64,000 nucleotides of DNA, taken from Brevundimonas sp. AJA228-03. Lineage in GTDB: Bacteria > Pseudomonadota > Alphaproteobacteria > Caulobacterales > Caulobacteraceae. The first letter of the stretch is position 1. Every line of letters starts with the position of its first letter. The translations under genes and the position numbers were made by a program. The stretch covers positions 1,307,001 through 1,371,000 of the forward strand of contig NZ_CP059297.1 of the NCBI RefSeq assembly GCF_017795885.1, given 5' to 3'. The notes below the pieces were generated by a model, which made no database searches, was not told the origin of the DNA, and was given only the letters and a program-made list of their open reading frames with translations. Below, piece after piece: positions 38,580 to 47,756 of the stretch.

Positions 38580-39420
38580 ACCAGGCGATGGCGGCGGTGA
38601 GGGGGGCGAGGGTCCAGAGGGTCAGGCTGACGATGGCCTTCAGCGCCAGGCCGTCGGGCTGTCCGGGCGCGCCGCCGATCGTGACCTTCAGGGTGTCATA
38701 GGCGAGGCCGGGGAGCAGCAGCTGGGCCTTCCACTGGGTCGGCTCCCAGCCCAGCAGGGGCAGGCCCGGGCCGCCCAGAAACGACTGGGCGAAGCCGATG
38801 ACGACCGGCACGAAGAGGCTGGCCAGCAGCGAACGGGTGACCACGGCGGTCAGCAGGGCGATCATGGCGTACTGGACGATCCGCACCCAGGCCAGCAGGA
38901 CCAGAAGCACGAACTGACCGGCCTCGAACCCCTCCGGGTCGATGGTGAGCGCCTTGCCATAGATCAGGGCCTCGCTGAGGCTGTAGATCAGGCCGGCGAC
39001 CAGAAAGGTCGCCATGGTCGCCAGCGCCGCCAGCTTGAACACCGCGACCTTGCCGAGGATCAGATTGACCCGGCTGTTGCGGGCACTGGTCAGTCGCCAG
39101 GTCTCCCAGCGATAGTCGCCGGCATAGAGGGTGGCGGCGCCGATCAGCATGAAGACGAGGACCGCGCCATTGGCCATGGCACTGACACCGACCCCCAGGC
39201 CGTCCATCAGGTTCACGGGGGCAGCGGCCAGCAGGTCCGCAGGCAGACGGGCCGCGGCGGCGAGATCGGCGGCCTTGCTCTTGTTGACCCAGTGATAGAT
39301 CAGGCCGCCGAGCACGAACAGCAGCGGGACGAAGAAGACGCTCCATAACACGGCCATGCGATTGCGGACGAGCCGGTAGGCCTCGGAGCGCAGGGCATCG
39401 GGCAACAGGGTCACGCTCAT
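38551..39420 (-). CDS. ABC-2 type transporter permease
   Basis: 289-aa inner-membrane subunit with about six helices (VLWSVFFVPLLFVLGGLIYH, MANGAVLVFMLIGAATLYAG, MATFLVAGLIYSLSEALIY, MIALLTAVVTRSLLASLFVP). It overlaps the ATPase gene by four bases and is the permease half of that exporter. A loop contains WETWRLTSARNSRVNLILGK, a pattern seen in ABC-2 permeases. Substrate unknown. Confidence 0.85.
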   Translation of the reverse strand: MSVTLLPDALRSEAYRLVRNRMAVLWSVFFVPLLFVLGGLIYHWVNKSKAADLAAAARLPADLLAAAPVNLMDGLGVGVSAMANGAVLVFMLIGAATLYAGDYRWETWRLTSARNSRVNLILGKVAVFKLAALATMATFLVAGLIYSLSEALIYGKALTIDPEGFEAGQFVLLVLLAWVRIVQYAMIALLTAVVTRSLLASLFVPVVIGFAQSFLGGPGLPLLGWEPTQWKAQLLLPGLAYDTLKVTIGGAPGQPDGLALKAIVSLTLWTLAPLTAAIAWFSRQDLSKE

Positions 39421-40337
39421 CGGATCGCCTCCACATGCTGGACGGAACCGGTTTCGGTCATGAAGACGCTTTCCAGATCGGCCCCGATCCAGCGGGCCTC
39501 CTCGATGTCGACACCGGCCTCGACCAGGGCGCGGATCAGGGCGGGGGCCTCGGCGCGGGGCAGGGTGGCAAGCAGGGCGTCGCCCTCGACCGTGGCCCGG
39601 TCGCCGAGGATGGCCATGGCCGGCGCCATCGGGGTCAGGGACAGGCGCAGGCGTTCGCCGGCCGAGGTCAGGTCGGTGACGGAGCCCTCGCGGACCAGGG
39701 TGCCCCGGTTCAGGATGGCGACGCGGTCGCAGACGCGCTGGACCTCCAGCAGCTGGTGGCTGGCCAGGACGACCGTAATGCCGTCCTTTTCCGACAGGGA
39801 GCGGATCAGGGCGCGCATCTCCTGGATGCCGGGGGGATCCATGCCGCTGGTGGGCTCATCGAGGATGACCAGTTCCGGCTCGGTGATCAGGGCGGCGGCG
39901 ACGCCCAGGCGTTGCAGCATGCCGACGGAAAAGCCGCGCACCTTGCGGTCCGCCGCCTCGGTCAGGCCGACCCGCTCCAGCCAGCCGGAGACAAGGGCGG
40001 CGTCGGGGGTCAGGCCGTGGGCGAGGGACAGCCAGTCCAGCACCTGGCGGGCGGTCATGAAGGGCGGGAACCGCGGCGTCTCGATCATCGAGCCCATGCG
40101 GCGGCTGGCGGCGACGTCGCCGACGCCGGCCCCGACTCTGGCGCCCATGACCATGGCCTCGCCCTCGGTCGGGCGGATCAGGCCCAGCAGGATGCGGAAC
40201 AGGGTCGACTTGCCCGCCCCATTGGGGCCCAGCACGCCATAGACGCCGCCGCGCGGGATGGTCAGGCTGAGCCCGTCCAGGGCGCGCACGGTCCCGTAGG
40301 TCTTGGTCAGGGCGCGGGTCTCGATCACGGCGGTCAT
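39417..40337 (-). CDS. ABC transporter ATP-binding protein
   Basis: 306-aa ATPase. Walker A GPNGAGKSTLFRILLGLIRP, signature region VRGFSVGMLQRLGVAAALI, Walker B LVILDEPTSGMDPPGI and switch His in VLASHQLLE. The C-terminal 80 residues form the extension usual for ABC-2 exporters. It is the first gene of a two-gene operon with the permease. Confidence 0.95.
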   Translation of the reverse strand: MTAVIETRALTKTYGTVRALDGLSLTIPRGGVYGVLGPNGAGKSTLFRILLGLIRPTEGEAMVMGARVGAGVGDVAASRRMGSMIETPRFPPFMTARQVLDWLSLAHGLTPDAALVSGWLERVGLTEAADRKVRGFSVGMLQRLGVAAALITEPELVILDEPTSGMDPPGIQEMRALIRSLSEKDGITVVLASHQLLEVQRVCDRVAILNRGTLVREGSVTDLTSAGERLRLSLTPMAPAMAILGDRATVEGDALLATLPRAEAPALIRALVEAGVDIEEARWIGADLESVFMTETGSVQHVEAIR

Positions 40338-40412
40338 GCCCGGACCTTCGCCCGGTCAGGGGCGGTCGGCAAGCGGTCAGAGATTAAGCTTCGGACAGGT
40401 ACAGGGGCGCCG

Positions 40413-41036
40413 TCATCGTCGCTTTCGGCCGTGTTTGATCTGTCGGCGGCGGTCGGCGCGGTTCAGGGGGACCGGTTCGGCGTCGGCGGGCGACAGGTCG
40501 GCGGAATTCGCGTGCACATCGTGCAGATCGTGCAGTTCCCGCCGGGCCGTCAGCGCGCGGTCGGTCGCCATCAGGGCGCGCGCCTCATGCTCCAGGGTGC
40601 GGGCGCTGGCGGTCGCCTTGCGGAGCAGGTCGTTGGCGCGACGGTTCTGGTCGAGGGCATCGCGGCTCTGTTCGCGGGCTTCTTGGCGGGCGCGGCGGTC
40701 GTCGGCCTCGGCCTGACGGGCGACCGCATCGGCGAAACGGGCCCAGCGCAGGGCCTCGGCGACCAGCCCGCGCCGGGCGGCCTGGGCCATGCGGGAGCGG
40801 GCCATGCGACGCAGCTCGGCCTCGTCGACCTCGGTGTCGGGCTCATCGTCGTATTCGAACGGTTCGGGATCGGGCTGGTCGGCGCGCCGCCAGTGCTTTT
40901 CGGCGGCGCGGGCGCGAAACGTGCGAACGCCCAGGTCGAGCCGGGCGCAGACACTCTCGGCCGGTTCACCCGCCAGATAGGCCTCGCGGGCCTGGTCCCA
41001 GGTGTCTTCGGATCGGATGCGGTAGGGGGCGGTCAT
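40413..41036 (-). CDS. Hypothetical protein with HTH-like N-terminus
   Basis: 207 aa. The first 45 residues (WDQAREAYLAGEPAESVCAR, LDLGVRTFRARAAEKHWRR) read like a helix-turn-helix that selects by 'class' as in small terminase or resolvase-type DNA binders. The middle (about 85-180) is a charged, Ala/Arg/Glu-rich helical region, and the end is basic (LNRADRRRQIKHGRKRR). ATG 41036 was chosen over 41090 because it begins directly before the HTH. DNA binding is an inference; I recognise no named family. Confidence 0.65.
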   Translation of the reverse strand: MTAPYRIRSEDTWDQAREAYLAGEPAESVCARLDLGVRTFRARAAEKHWRRADQPDPEPFEYDDEPDTEVDEAELRRMARSRMAQAARRGLVAEALRWARFADAVARQAEADDRRARQEAREQSRDALDQNRRANDLLRKATASARTLEHEARALMATDRALTARRELHDLHDVHANSADLSPADAEPVPLNRADRRRQIKHGRKRR

Positions 41037-41212
41037 GGGCGCAGGGTAGAGGGGGCCTGCGTCAGGATCGGTCGTGGGGCGTCGGGCCATGCGTTGCAGG
41101 CCTGTCGTCGAGCGCGTCTATGCAGAAAGCAGAGCCTGATCGGCTGATGTGGAATCGCGTCGCGATTCCACCGATGCCGTGACTCATGCGCTGCGTCCCC
41201 GGGAGCAAAATC

Positions 41213-42412
41213 GTGCTGCGTTTTATGATCGTCCTTCTGGCCTTGCTGCTGGCCGCCTGTGCCACCGCCCCTGCGACGCGCGACCCGGGGCAACCTCGCC
41301 CCCTGACGATCCTGGTGTCCATCGACGGGTTCCGGTCGGACTACCTGACGCGGGGCGTGACGCCACAGCTGTCGCGGCTGGCGGCGGAGGGGGCGACGGG
41401 TTCGATGCGGCCGTCGTTTCCCAGCGTGACCTTTCCCAACCACTACACCCTGGTGACGGGTCTGCACCCTGACCACCACGGCATCGTCGGCAACAGGTTC
41501 GTCGATCCTGTGCTGGGCGGGTTCACGATGGCGAGCAAGGAGACGGGATTCTGGGACCAGGCCGAGCCGATCTGGGTGACGGCGGAGAAGGCGGGCCTGA
41601 AGGCTGCGACGATGTTCTGGCCGGGGTCGGAGACGGAAATCCGGGGGGTGCGGCCGAGCTGGTGGCTGCCGTTCGACCAGGCGGTGAGCGGCGATGCCCG
41701 GGTGGATCGGCTGCTGGCCTGGATCGACGAGACGCCGCGTCCGGACTTCGCGACCCTGTATTTCGACACGGTGGACACGGCCGGCCACACCTTCGGCCCC
41801 GCCGCCCCGGAAACCGACCGAGCGGTGGCGGACGTGGACATGTCCATCGCGCGCCTGATCAGCGGGCTGAAGGACCGGGGTCTGTGGGAGACGACCACTC
41901 TGGTCGTGGTGGCCGACCACGGGATGGCGGCGACGTCGCTGGAGCGGGTGATCTATCTGGACGACCTGATCGATCCGGCCAGGGTGACGGTGCTGTATGC
42001 CGGCGCCCTGGCCTCGATCGAGCCGGTGGCGGGCCACGAGGCGGAGGTCGAGGCGGCCCTGGTCAAGCGCCATCCGCACGGCGAATGCTGGACGCGCCGG
42101 ACGATCCCGGCGCGGTTCGTGCTGGGCTCCAACCCGCGCGTGGCGTCCATCGTCTGTTCCGCCGACATCGGCTGGCTGTTCGCGGTCCGGGCGCGCCCGG
42201 TGACGGCCACCGGCGGGGCGCACGGCTATGACAACGCCGCGCCCGAGATGCAGGCCCTGTTCATCGCCCATGGGCCGGGCATCGCGCAGGGCGTGGTGCT
42301 GAGAGACCTGGACAGTGTCGATGTGCAGCCCCTGCTGGGGCGTCTGCTGGGGATCGCCGTGCCGGCGGGCGACGGCCGGGCGGCCGATACGCTGCCGGCC
42401 ATGAGACGGTAA
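41213..42412 (+). CDS. Alkaline-phosphatase-fold phosphodiesterase/pyrophosphatase (ENPP type) lipoprotein
   Basis: 399 aa. The short signal peptide ends in the lipobox LAAC. The nucleotide pyrophosphatase/phosphodiesterase core shows ILVSIDGFRSDYLTRGVTPQ (first metal Asp), SFPSVTFPNHYTLVTGLHPD (Thr nucleophile in TFPN), YFDTVDTAGHTFGP and VVVADHGM (metal Asp-His), plus HGYDN near the end. It would hydrolyse phosphodiester or pyrophosphate bonds outside the inner membrane. GTG was chosen because GGGAG lies seven bases upstream; ATG 41186 or 41225 remain possible. Confidence 0.9.
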   Translation: MLRFMIVLLALLLAACATAPATRDPGQPRPLTILVSIDGFRSDYLTRGVTPQLSRLAAEGATGSMRPSFPSVTFPNHYTLVTGLHPDHHGIVGNRFVDPVLGGFTMASKETGFWDQAEPIWVTAEKAGLKAATMFWPGSETEIRGVRPSWWLPFDQAVSGDARVDRLLAWIDETPRPDFATLYFDTVDTAGHTFGPAAPETDRAVADVDMSIARLISGLKDRGLWETTTLVVVADHGMAATSLERVIYLDDLIDPARVTVLYAGALASIEPVAGHEAEVEAALVKRHPHGECWTRRTIPARFVLGSNPRVASIVCSADIGWLFAVRARPVTATGGAHGYDNAAPEMQALFIAHGPGIAQGVVLRDLDSVDVQPLLGRLLGIAVPAGDGRAADTLPAMRR

Positions 42413-42482
42413 CACACCGCCTTGAAGCCGCCCGAAATCGGTACAGATATGCGTATCCGGGATGACTGAACTCTGGAATGCC

Positions 42483-43880
42483 ATGAAGATCTCGACCCTC
42501 GCCCTCACCGCGGCGCTGGCGCTGGCCGCCTGCGGCAACGCCAACTCGACCAAGGCCCAGGACGGCGTCTTCGCCGAGCCGACCAACCGGACGCCGCCGA
42601 CCGACGTCTCGACCATGAAGCAGAGCTTCTCGCCCGTCGTGCGCGAGGCGGCCCCGGCGGTGGTGAACATTTCGGCGCGGTCGGTGCAGCGGGTGCAGGC
42701 CGACCCCTTCTTCCAGATGTTCGGCGGCGGAATGCCGCGCGAGCGGGTGGCGGAATCGGCGGGCTCGGGCGTCATCGTGCGCTCGGACGGCATTGTGGTG
42801 ACCAACAACCATGTCATCGAGGGGGCCCAGCAGATCCGCGTCGTCCTGAACGACCGGCGCGAGTTTCCGGCCGAGGTGATCCTGGCCGACGAACGGTCCG
42901 ACATCGCGGTGCTGAGGCTGACGGGGGTGACCGAGCAGCTGCCGGTCCTGGCCATCGACGACCGCGAGGAACAGCAGGTCGGCGACCTGGTTCTGGCCAT
43001 CGGCAATCCGTTCGGGGTGGGCCAGACGGTGACCAATGGCATCATCTCGGCCCTGAACCGGACCGAGACCGGCATTTCGGATTCGGGGTCGTTCATCCAG
43101 ACGGATGCGGCGATCAATCCCGGCAACTCCGGCGGGCCGCTGGTGGACATGGACGGCGATGTGATCGGCATCAATACGGCGATCTTCTCGCGGTCGGGGT
43201 CGTCCTCGGGCGTCGGGTTCGCGGTGCCGGCCTCGATGGTGCGGCGGGTGGTGGACTCCGCGCTGGGCGGCGCGACGGCGGTGGTCCGGCCCTGGCTGGG
43301 GGTGAAGGGCGACAGCGTGACGGCGGACATCGCCCGCTCGCTGGGCCTGGCCCGGCCGCAGGGGCTGATCGTCACGGACGTCTATGCCAACGGGCCGGGG
43401 GCGCGGGCGGGCCTGCGCGAAGGCGACGTCATCACCGCCATCGACGGGGCCGAGATCAACGACCAGGGCGGGCTGAACTTCCGCATCGGGACGAAGACCC
43501 CCAACGACAGCGTGGCCGTGACGGTCCTGCGCGAGGGGCGGCCCCAGACGTTGAACGCGCGGGTCCAGACCCTGCCGGGCGATGCCAAGGGCAATGGCCA
43601 GACGATCGAACAGGGCCCGTTCGCCGGGGCCCAGGTGGCGGCGCTGAACCCGGCGCTGGCCGACCGGCTGGGGGGGGATCCCTTCGCCAGCGGAGCGATC
43701 GTCACCGATGTGGCCCGCAACAGCTATGCCTATCGCGCCAACGGCTTCCTGCCGGGCGATGTGGTGACCCGGATCGACGGGCGGCCCGTGCGCAACCTTG
43801 CGGCGATCCAGGGCGCGACGCGGGGGTCGGAAGTGTCCCTGTTGCGGCAGGGCCGGGAGATGTCGGGGCGGGTGCGCTAA
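42483..43880 (+). CDS. Do/HtrA-family serine protease, probable lipoprotein
   Basis: 465 aa. Signal peptide with lipobox LAAC (about 14-17). The trypsin-like domain has the full triad: His110 (VTNNHVI), Asp140 (RSDIAVLRL) and Ser216 (NPGNSGGPLV). Two PDZ domains follow (about 260-350 and 375-465; RPWLGVKGDSV, DVYANGPGARAGLREGDVIT, FLPGDVVTRIDGRPV). DegP/DegQ-type proteases degrade misfolded periplasmic proteins; lipid anchoring would fix it to a membrane. ATG 42483 starts the signal peptide directly; an ATG seven codons upstream is also in frame. Confidence 0.93.
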   Translation: MKISTLALTAALALAACGNANSTKAQDGVFAEPTNRTPPTDVSTMKQSFSPVVREAAPAVVNISARSVQRVQADPFFQMFGGGMPRERVAESAGSGVIVRSDGIVVTNNHVIEGAQQIRVVLNDRREFPAEVILADERSDIAVLRLTGVTEQLPVLAIDDREEQQVGDLVLAIGNPFGVGQTVTNGIISALNRTETGISDSGSFIQTDAAINPGNSGGPLVDMDGDVIGINTAIFSRSGSSSGVGFAVPASMVRRVVDSALGGATAVVRPWLGVKGDSVTADIARSLGLARPQGLIVTDVYANGPGARAGLREGDVITAIDGAEINDQGGLNFRIGTKTPNDSVAVTVLREGRPQTLNARVQTLPGDAKGNGQTIEQGPFAGAQVAALNPALADRLGGDPFASGAIVTDVARNSYAYRANGFLPGDVVTRIDGRPVRNLAAIQGATRGSEVSLLRQGREMSGRVR

Positions 43881-44299
43881 AGGCCCGTCTTCGGCCCCAG
43901 GAAGGACCATATGTGCCCGAAAGGGTCGGTCATCTTGCCATGGCGGCCATAGAAATCGTCTGTGGCCGGGCGGATCGTTACGGCGCCTTCCGCCTTTGCG
44001 CGGGCCATCCAGGCATCCACGTCGTCGACGGCCAGAGCGATGTTGCAGGTGCTGCCGTTCAGATGGTGCGGCGCCCGGGTTCCGATCCGGTCCTCGAGCT
44101 CCGGGAACTCGTCGGCCAGATAGATCGTGCCGCCGTTGATCGAGAGGGCACCGTGGCCCAGGCGGCCATCCGGTTCATCGTGACGCAGGATGATCGTCGC
44201 GGCGAAGGCACGGACATACCAATCGAGGGCTGTCGGGCCGTCATGGACGACCAGATAGGGCACCACCGGAGGATCAGGCGGGACGTAGGGCTCCGACAC
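43877..44299 (-). CDS. VOC-superfamily (PhnB-like) protein 2
   Basis: 140 aa glyoxalase/bleomycin-resistance fold protein. Motifs: VVPYLVVHDGPTALDWYVRA, INGGTIYLADEFPE, ALAVDDVDAWMARAKAEGA, and MTDPFGHIWSF, the usual C-terminal metal-site strand. GTG start lies one base after the stop of the paralogue upstream. It overlaps the convergent protease stop by four bases. Activity cannot be assigned. Confidence 0.85.
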   Translation of the reverse strand: MSEPYVPPDPPVVPYLVVHDGPTALDWYVRAFAATIILRHDEPDGRLGHGALSINGGTIYLADEFPELEDRIGTRAPHHLNGSTCNIALAVDDVDAWMARAKAEGAVTIRPATDDFYGRHGKMTDPFGHIWSFLGPKTGL

Positions 44300-44300
44300 G

Positions 44301-44720
44301 TCAGGTGTTCCGGATCGGCGATCCGATCGACCAGCTGTGGCCGAAGGGGTCCTTGAGCACGCCGTAGCGGTCGCCCCAGAACTGGTCGGCCAGGGGGTGG
44401 ACGGGAACCGCCCCGGCGGTGATGGCGCGGTTCCACCATTCGTCGACATCGTCGACATAGAGGTGCAGGGTGACCGACTTCGGCTCCACATCGACCTCGC
44501 CGCCGTATTCGGGAAACTCGTCGGACAGCATGACGCTGCCGCCATTGATGTGCAGGTGGACGTGCAGCAGGCGTTCGCCGTCGTCGGCGACCATGCGACG
44601 GACCTCCACCGCTCCGAGGGCGGCGCGATAGAATTCGGCGGCCGCATCAGCCCCGCGCGAGGCGATGCTGAGGTAGGGGGTGATGCCGGTCAGCGGCCGG
44701 GGGGCCTCCACCTGTTCCAT
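44301..44720 (-). CDS. VOC-superfamily (PhnB-like) protein 1
   Basis: 139 aa paralogue of the neighbouring VOC gene: ITPYLSIASRGADAAAEFYR, INGGSVMLSDEFPE, LHLYVDDVDEWWNRAITAGA, VLKDPFGHSWSIG. The two share motif order and probably arose by tandem duplication; they may form a heterodimer. ATG 44720 precedes MEQVEAPRP; an upstream ATG at 44783 overlaps the divergent rarA start and is rejected. Confidence 0.85.
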   Translation of the reverse strand: MEQVEAPRPLTGITPYLSIASRGADAAAEFYRAALGAVEVRRMVADDGERLLHVHLHINGGSVMLSDEFPEYGGEVDVEPKSVTLHLYVDDVDEWWNRAITAGAVPVHPLADQFWGDRYGVLKDPFGHSWSIGSPIRNT

Positions 44721-44755
44721 GACGCGCCTCTTTCGGGTCGAATTCCGGAGGTGAA

Positions 44756-46096
44756 ATGGGGACGGGCAGCGCCTATCTGTCAAGCCGCATGACCGACCTG
44801 TTCGAAGCCTCCGGCATCCATCCCCCCGACGCGCCGCTGGCCGACCGGCTGCGGCCCGCCTCGCTGGACGAGGTGGTGGGGCAGGATCATCTGCTGGGCG
44901 AGGGTGGCCCGATCCGGCGGATGATCGAGGCCGGGCGGCTGGGCTCCATGATCCTGTGGGGGCCGCCGGGGACGGGCAAGACGACGATCGCGCGGCTGCT
45001 GGCCAGGGCGGCAGGCTATCAGTACCAGCAGATCTCGGCCGTCTTCTCGGGCGTCGCGGACCTGAAGAAGGCGTTCGAACAGGCGCGGGTGCGACGCGCG
45101 GCGGGGCAGTCGACCCTGCTGTTCGTGGACGAGATCCATCGCTTCAACCGGGCCCAGCAGGACGGGTTCCTGCCCTTCGTGGAGGAGGGGGTGGTGACCC
45201 TGGTCGGGGCGACGACGGAGAATCCGTCGTTCGAACTGAACGGGGCCCTGCTGTCGCGCAGCCAGGTGTTCGTGCTGAAGCGGCTGGACGATGCGGCGCT
45301 GGATCAACTGTTGATTCGAGCCGAGGCGGAGGAGGCGGCGGCCCTGCCGCTGACGGCCGAAGCGCGTCAGGCGCTGCTGGCCCTGGCCGACGGGGACGGG
45401 CGATACCTGCTGACCATGGCCGAGACCCTGTTCGCCATGCCGCCGGAGCCGCTGGATGTGCCGGCGCTGGCCGCGACGCTTCAGCGGCGCGCTCCGGCTT
45501 ACGACAAAAGTAGAGAAGAACACTATAACCTCATATCTGCATTGCATAAATCGGTGCGAGGATCGGACCCGGACGCGGCGCTGTACTGGCTGGCGCGGAT
45601 GCTGAACGGGGGCGAGGATCCGCTGTATCTGGCGCGCCGGATCGTGCGGATGGCGGTCGAGGACATCGGCGAGGCCGACCCGCTGTCGCTGCTGGTCGCC
45701 AATGCGGCCAGGGACACCTACGACTTTCTGGGGTCGCCGGAGGGTGAGCTGGCCCTGGCCCAGGCGGTGGTGCATCTGGCGACTGCGCCCAAGTCGGTCG
45801 GGGTCTACGAGGCCTTCAAGGCGGCGAAGCGGGCGGCGGCGGAGACGGGCTCGCTGATGCCGCCCGCCCATATCCGCAACGCCGCGACCAAGCTGATGAA
45901 GTCGCTGGGCTACGGCAAGGGCTACCAGTACGATCCGGACACCGAGGAGGGCTTCTCGGGCGCCAACTTCTTTCCCGACGAGATGGAGCGGCGGGTCTTC
46001 TACAGGCCGAAGGGCGAGGGCCACGAGGAGAAGGTCAAGGCACGACTGGAGCGGTGGGCGGCGATGCGGGCGGCAAAGTCGCAAGGTAGTATGTAG
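44756..46096 (+). CDS. rarA: Replication-associated recombination ATPase RarA
   Basis: 446-aa AAA+ ATPase (RarA/MgsA) acting at stalled replication forks. Walker A WGPPGTGKTTIARLLARAAG, Walker B LLFVDEIHRFNRAQQDGFLP, sensor 1 GATTENPSFELNGALLSRSQ. The C-terminal tetramerisation part includes SALHKSVRGSDPDAALYWLA and KAAKRAAAETGSLMPPAHIR. The first ATG has a strong GGAGGT site, but the conserved N-terminus starts 11 codons later (MTDLFEAS), so 44789 is the alternative. Confidence 0.97.
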   Translation: MGTGSAYLSSRMTDLFEASGIHPPDAPLADRLRPASLDEVVGQDHLLGEGGPIRRMIEAGRLGSMILWGPPGTGKTTIARLLARAAGYQYQQISAVFSGVADLKKAFEQARVRRAAGQSTLLFVDEIHRFNRAQQDGFLPFVEEGVVTLVGATTENPSFELNGALLSRSQVFVLKRLDDAALDQLLIRAEAEEAAALPLTAEARQALLALADGDGRYLLTMAETLFAMPPEPLDVPALAATLQRRAPAYDKSREEHYNLISALHKSVRGSDPDAALYWLARMLNGGEDPLYLARRIVRMAVEDIGEADPLSLLVANAARDTYDFLGSPEGELALAQAVVHLATAPKSVGVYEAFKAAKRAAAETGSLMPPAHIRNAATKLMKSLGYGKGYQYDPDTEEGFSGANFFPDEMERRVFYRPKGEGHEEKVKARLERWAAMRAAKSQGSM

Positions 46097-46129
46097 AGAG
46101 TCGGCGATCGATCTGGAGGATTATCACTG

Positions 46130-46426
46130 ATGGCGATCAAGCTTCATTCCAGTTTCGCGGTGCATCCGGGCCTGTGGCTGCGCACCGAGGTCGTGGAGCC
46201 GCACGGGCTGAGCGTAACCGCCCTGGCCCAGGCGCTGGGCGTGACGCGGCAGGCCATGAGCCAGGTGTTGAATGGACGCGGCGGTGTCTCGGCCGAAATG
46301 GCCATCCGGTTCGAGAAGGCGTTCGGTCTGAGTGCCGACACGCTGATGCGGATGCAGGCGGCGCATGATCTGGCCGGTGCGCGCGCGCATGCCGACGACA
46401 TCCGGGTGGACCGGATCGCGGCCTGA
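46130..46426 (+). CDS. HigA-family XRE regulator, apparently orphan
   Basis: 98 aa. The architecture matches HigA antitoxins: HPGLWLRTEVVEPHGLSVTA, then the helix-turn-helix ALAQALGVTRQAMSQVLNGR and SAEMAIRFEKAFGLSADTLM. HigA normally follows the toxin gene higB, but the 33 bases upstream only separate it from rarA, and no HigB-like ORF lies nearby. It may be a solitary regulator or a survivor of a lost module. Confidence 0.85.
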   Translation: MAIKLHSSFAVHPGLWLRTEVVEPHGLSVTALAQALGVTRQAMSQVLNGRGGVSAEMAIRFEKAFGLSADTLMRMQAAHDLAGARAHADDIRVDRIAA

Positions 46427-46498
46427 GTTCCATCACTGACCTTGCCGTCCTCGATGGCAGGCGTATCGTCAGTCCCCGAACAGCCTTGGGAGGGAACG

Positions 46499-46954
46499 AT
46501 GGTCAGCATCATGAGCGACACGCGGTCGGGGCGCGTGCCCCGGCATTACTGGGTGGTCGGCCTGGTCGGGCTGCTGTGGAACAGCTATGGGCCGTTCGAC
46601 TATACGATGACCCAGACGGGCGGGGACGCCTATCTCCGCGGCGTCGGCATGACCGACCCGCAGATCGCCTATTTGCATGCCATGCCGGTCTGGATGACGG
46701 GCGTGTGGGCCGTCGGCGTCTGGGGGGCCCTGCTCGGCTCGATCCTGCTTCTGGCGCGCAAGCGGCTGGCGTTTCCGGTCTTCGTGGCGTCGCTGGCGGC
46801 ATTTCTGGTCAGCCTGATCTATCAGTACGGCCTGTCGAACGGCGCAGCGGTGATGGGCGACACGGCGTGGATCATGAACGCGGTGATCCTGGCGGGCTGC
46901 GTCTTCCTCGTCTGGTATTCGCGGATGATGGCGAAGCGCGGCTTTCTCCGCTAA
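46499..46954 (+). CDS. Small four-helix membrane protein
   Basis: 151 aa with about four membrane helices (HYWVVGLVGLLWNSYGPFDY, VWAVGVWGALLGSILLLARK, FPVFVASLAAFLVSLIYQY, NAVILAGCVFLVWYSRMMAK). The first segment, 'LWNSYGPFDYTMTQ', recurs in unnamed alphaproteobacterial proteins I can picture but cannot name. GGGAGGGAACG lies just before ATG. Function unknown. Confidence 0.7.
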   Translation: MVSIMSDTRSGRVPRHYWVVGLVGLLWNSYGPFDYTMTQTGGDAYLRGVGMTDPQIAYLHAMPVWMTGVWAVGVWGALLGSILLLARKRLAFPVFVASLAAFLVSLIYQYGLSNGAAVMGDTAWIMNAVILAGCVFLVWYSRMMAKRGFLR

Positions 46955-46963
46955 CCGGCGGGG

Positions 46964-47701
46964 GTGACGCCCAGAACCCCCGTAGCCCTGACCGAGGACG
47001 AGATCGCCGCCGTCCGGTCGTGGGTGATCCACGAGGACGCCGCGGTCATCGCCTTCGCCAAGCCGGCCGGACTGTCCAGCCAGGGCGGGCGGATCCAGGC
47101 GCATACGCTGGACGACCTGCTGTGGGCCTTCGCGCGGTCGAACGGCAAGCGTCCGGAGCTGGTGCACCGGCTGGACCGCGACACTTCGGGTGTCATCCTG
47201 GCGGCCAGGACCAAGCCGGCGGCGAGCTTTCTGGGCAAGGCGATTCAGGCCCACCGGCTGACCAAGACCTATCTGGCCCTGGTCCCGGCCGCGCCGGAGC
47301 CGGCCCAGGGCGACATCAATGTGCCGCTGGTGCGCGAGGAGATCGGGCGCGAGAGCTATATGCGGGTGGCGGCCTTCGACACGAAGGGGGCGCAAGGATC
47401 GCGGAGCCGGTACCGGACGCTGGCGGCCAGCGCGGAGGGGGCTCTGGTCGAGCTGCAGCCCTTCACCGGGCGGATGCATCAGTTGCGGGTGCATATGGCG
47501 CATATCGGCCGGCCGCTGATCGGGGACGTCCGCTATGGCGGGGCGCTGACGGCGGCGGGACGGGGCGCACCCCGGCTGATGCTGCACGCGACGTCGCTGA
47601 GGTTTCCGCATCCGGAGGGCGGCGAGCGGACGGTGACGGCGGAACCGCCGGAAGATTTCAGGGCGCTGGCGGAGGCGATGGGGCTCAATCCTCACCCGTA
47701 G
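46964..47701 (+). CDS. RluA-family pseudouridine synthase without S4 domain
   Basis: 245 aa. Catalytic motif HRLDRDTSGVIL carries the Asp nucleophile; other motifs are AFAKPAGLSSQGG, LTKTYLALVPAAPEP, and PFTGRMHQLRVHMAHIGRPL. There is no N-terminal S4 domain, as in RluA and TruC. It isomerises uridines in rRNA or tRNA; the exact site is unknown. Start GTG is ten bases after the upstream stop. Confidence 0.9.
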   Translation: MTPRTPVALTEDEIAAVRSWVIHEDAAVIAFAKPAGLSSQGGRIQAHTLDDLLWAFARSNGKRPELVHRLDRDTSGVILAARTKPAASFLGKAIQAHRLTKTYLALVPAAPEPAQGDINVPLVREEIGRESYMRVAAFDTKGAQGSRSRYRTLAASAEGALVELQPFTGRMHQLRVHMAHIGRPLIGDVRYGGALTAAGRGAPRLMLHATSLRFPHPEGGERTVTAEPPEDFRALAEAMGLNPHP

Positions 47702-47749
47702 GGGGAGGGGGACCGCCCCGGGGCCGTCGCGGAGGCGCGCGACGGCCGG
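47690..47749. repeat. CCTCACCCGTAGGGGGAGG repeat with terminator-like hairpin
   Basis: The first half matches the start of the repeat near 51018. The second half forms a 9-bp stem (GGCCGTCGC with GCGACGGCC). It sits between convergent genes and may terminate both. Confidence 0.6.
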
Positions 47750-47756
47750 TCCTCGC

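Noticed and set aside
41033..43375. 780-aa antisense frame across the phosphodiesterase and protease genes
   Set aside because: Both sense genes have intact catalytic motifs; the antisense product has none.
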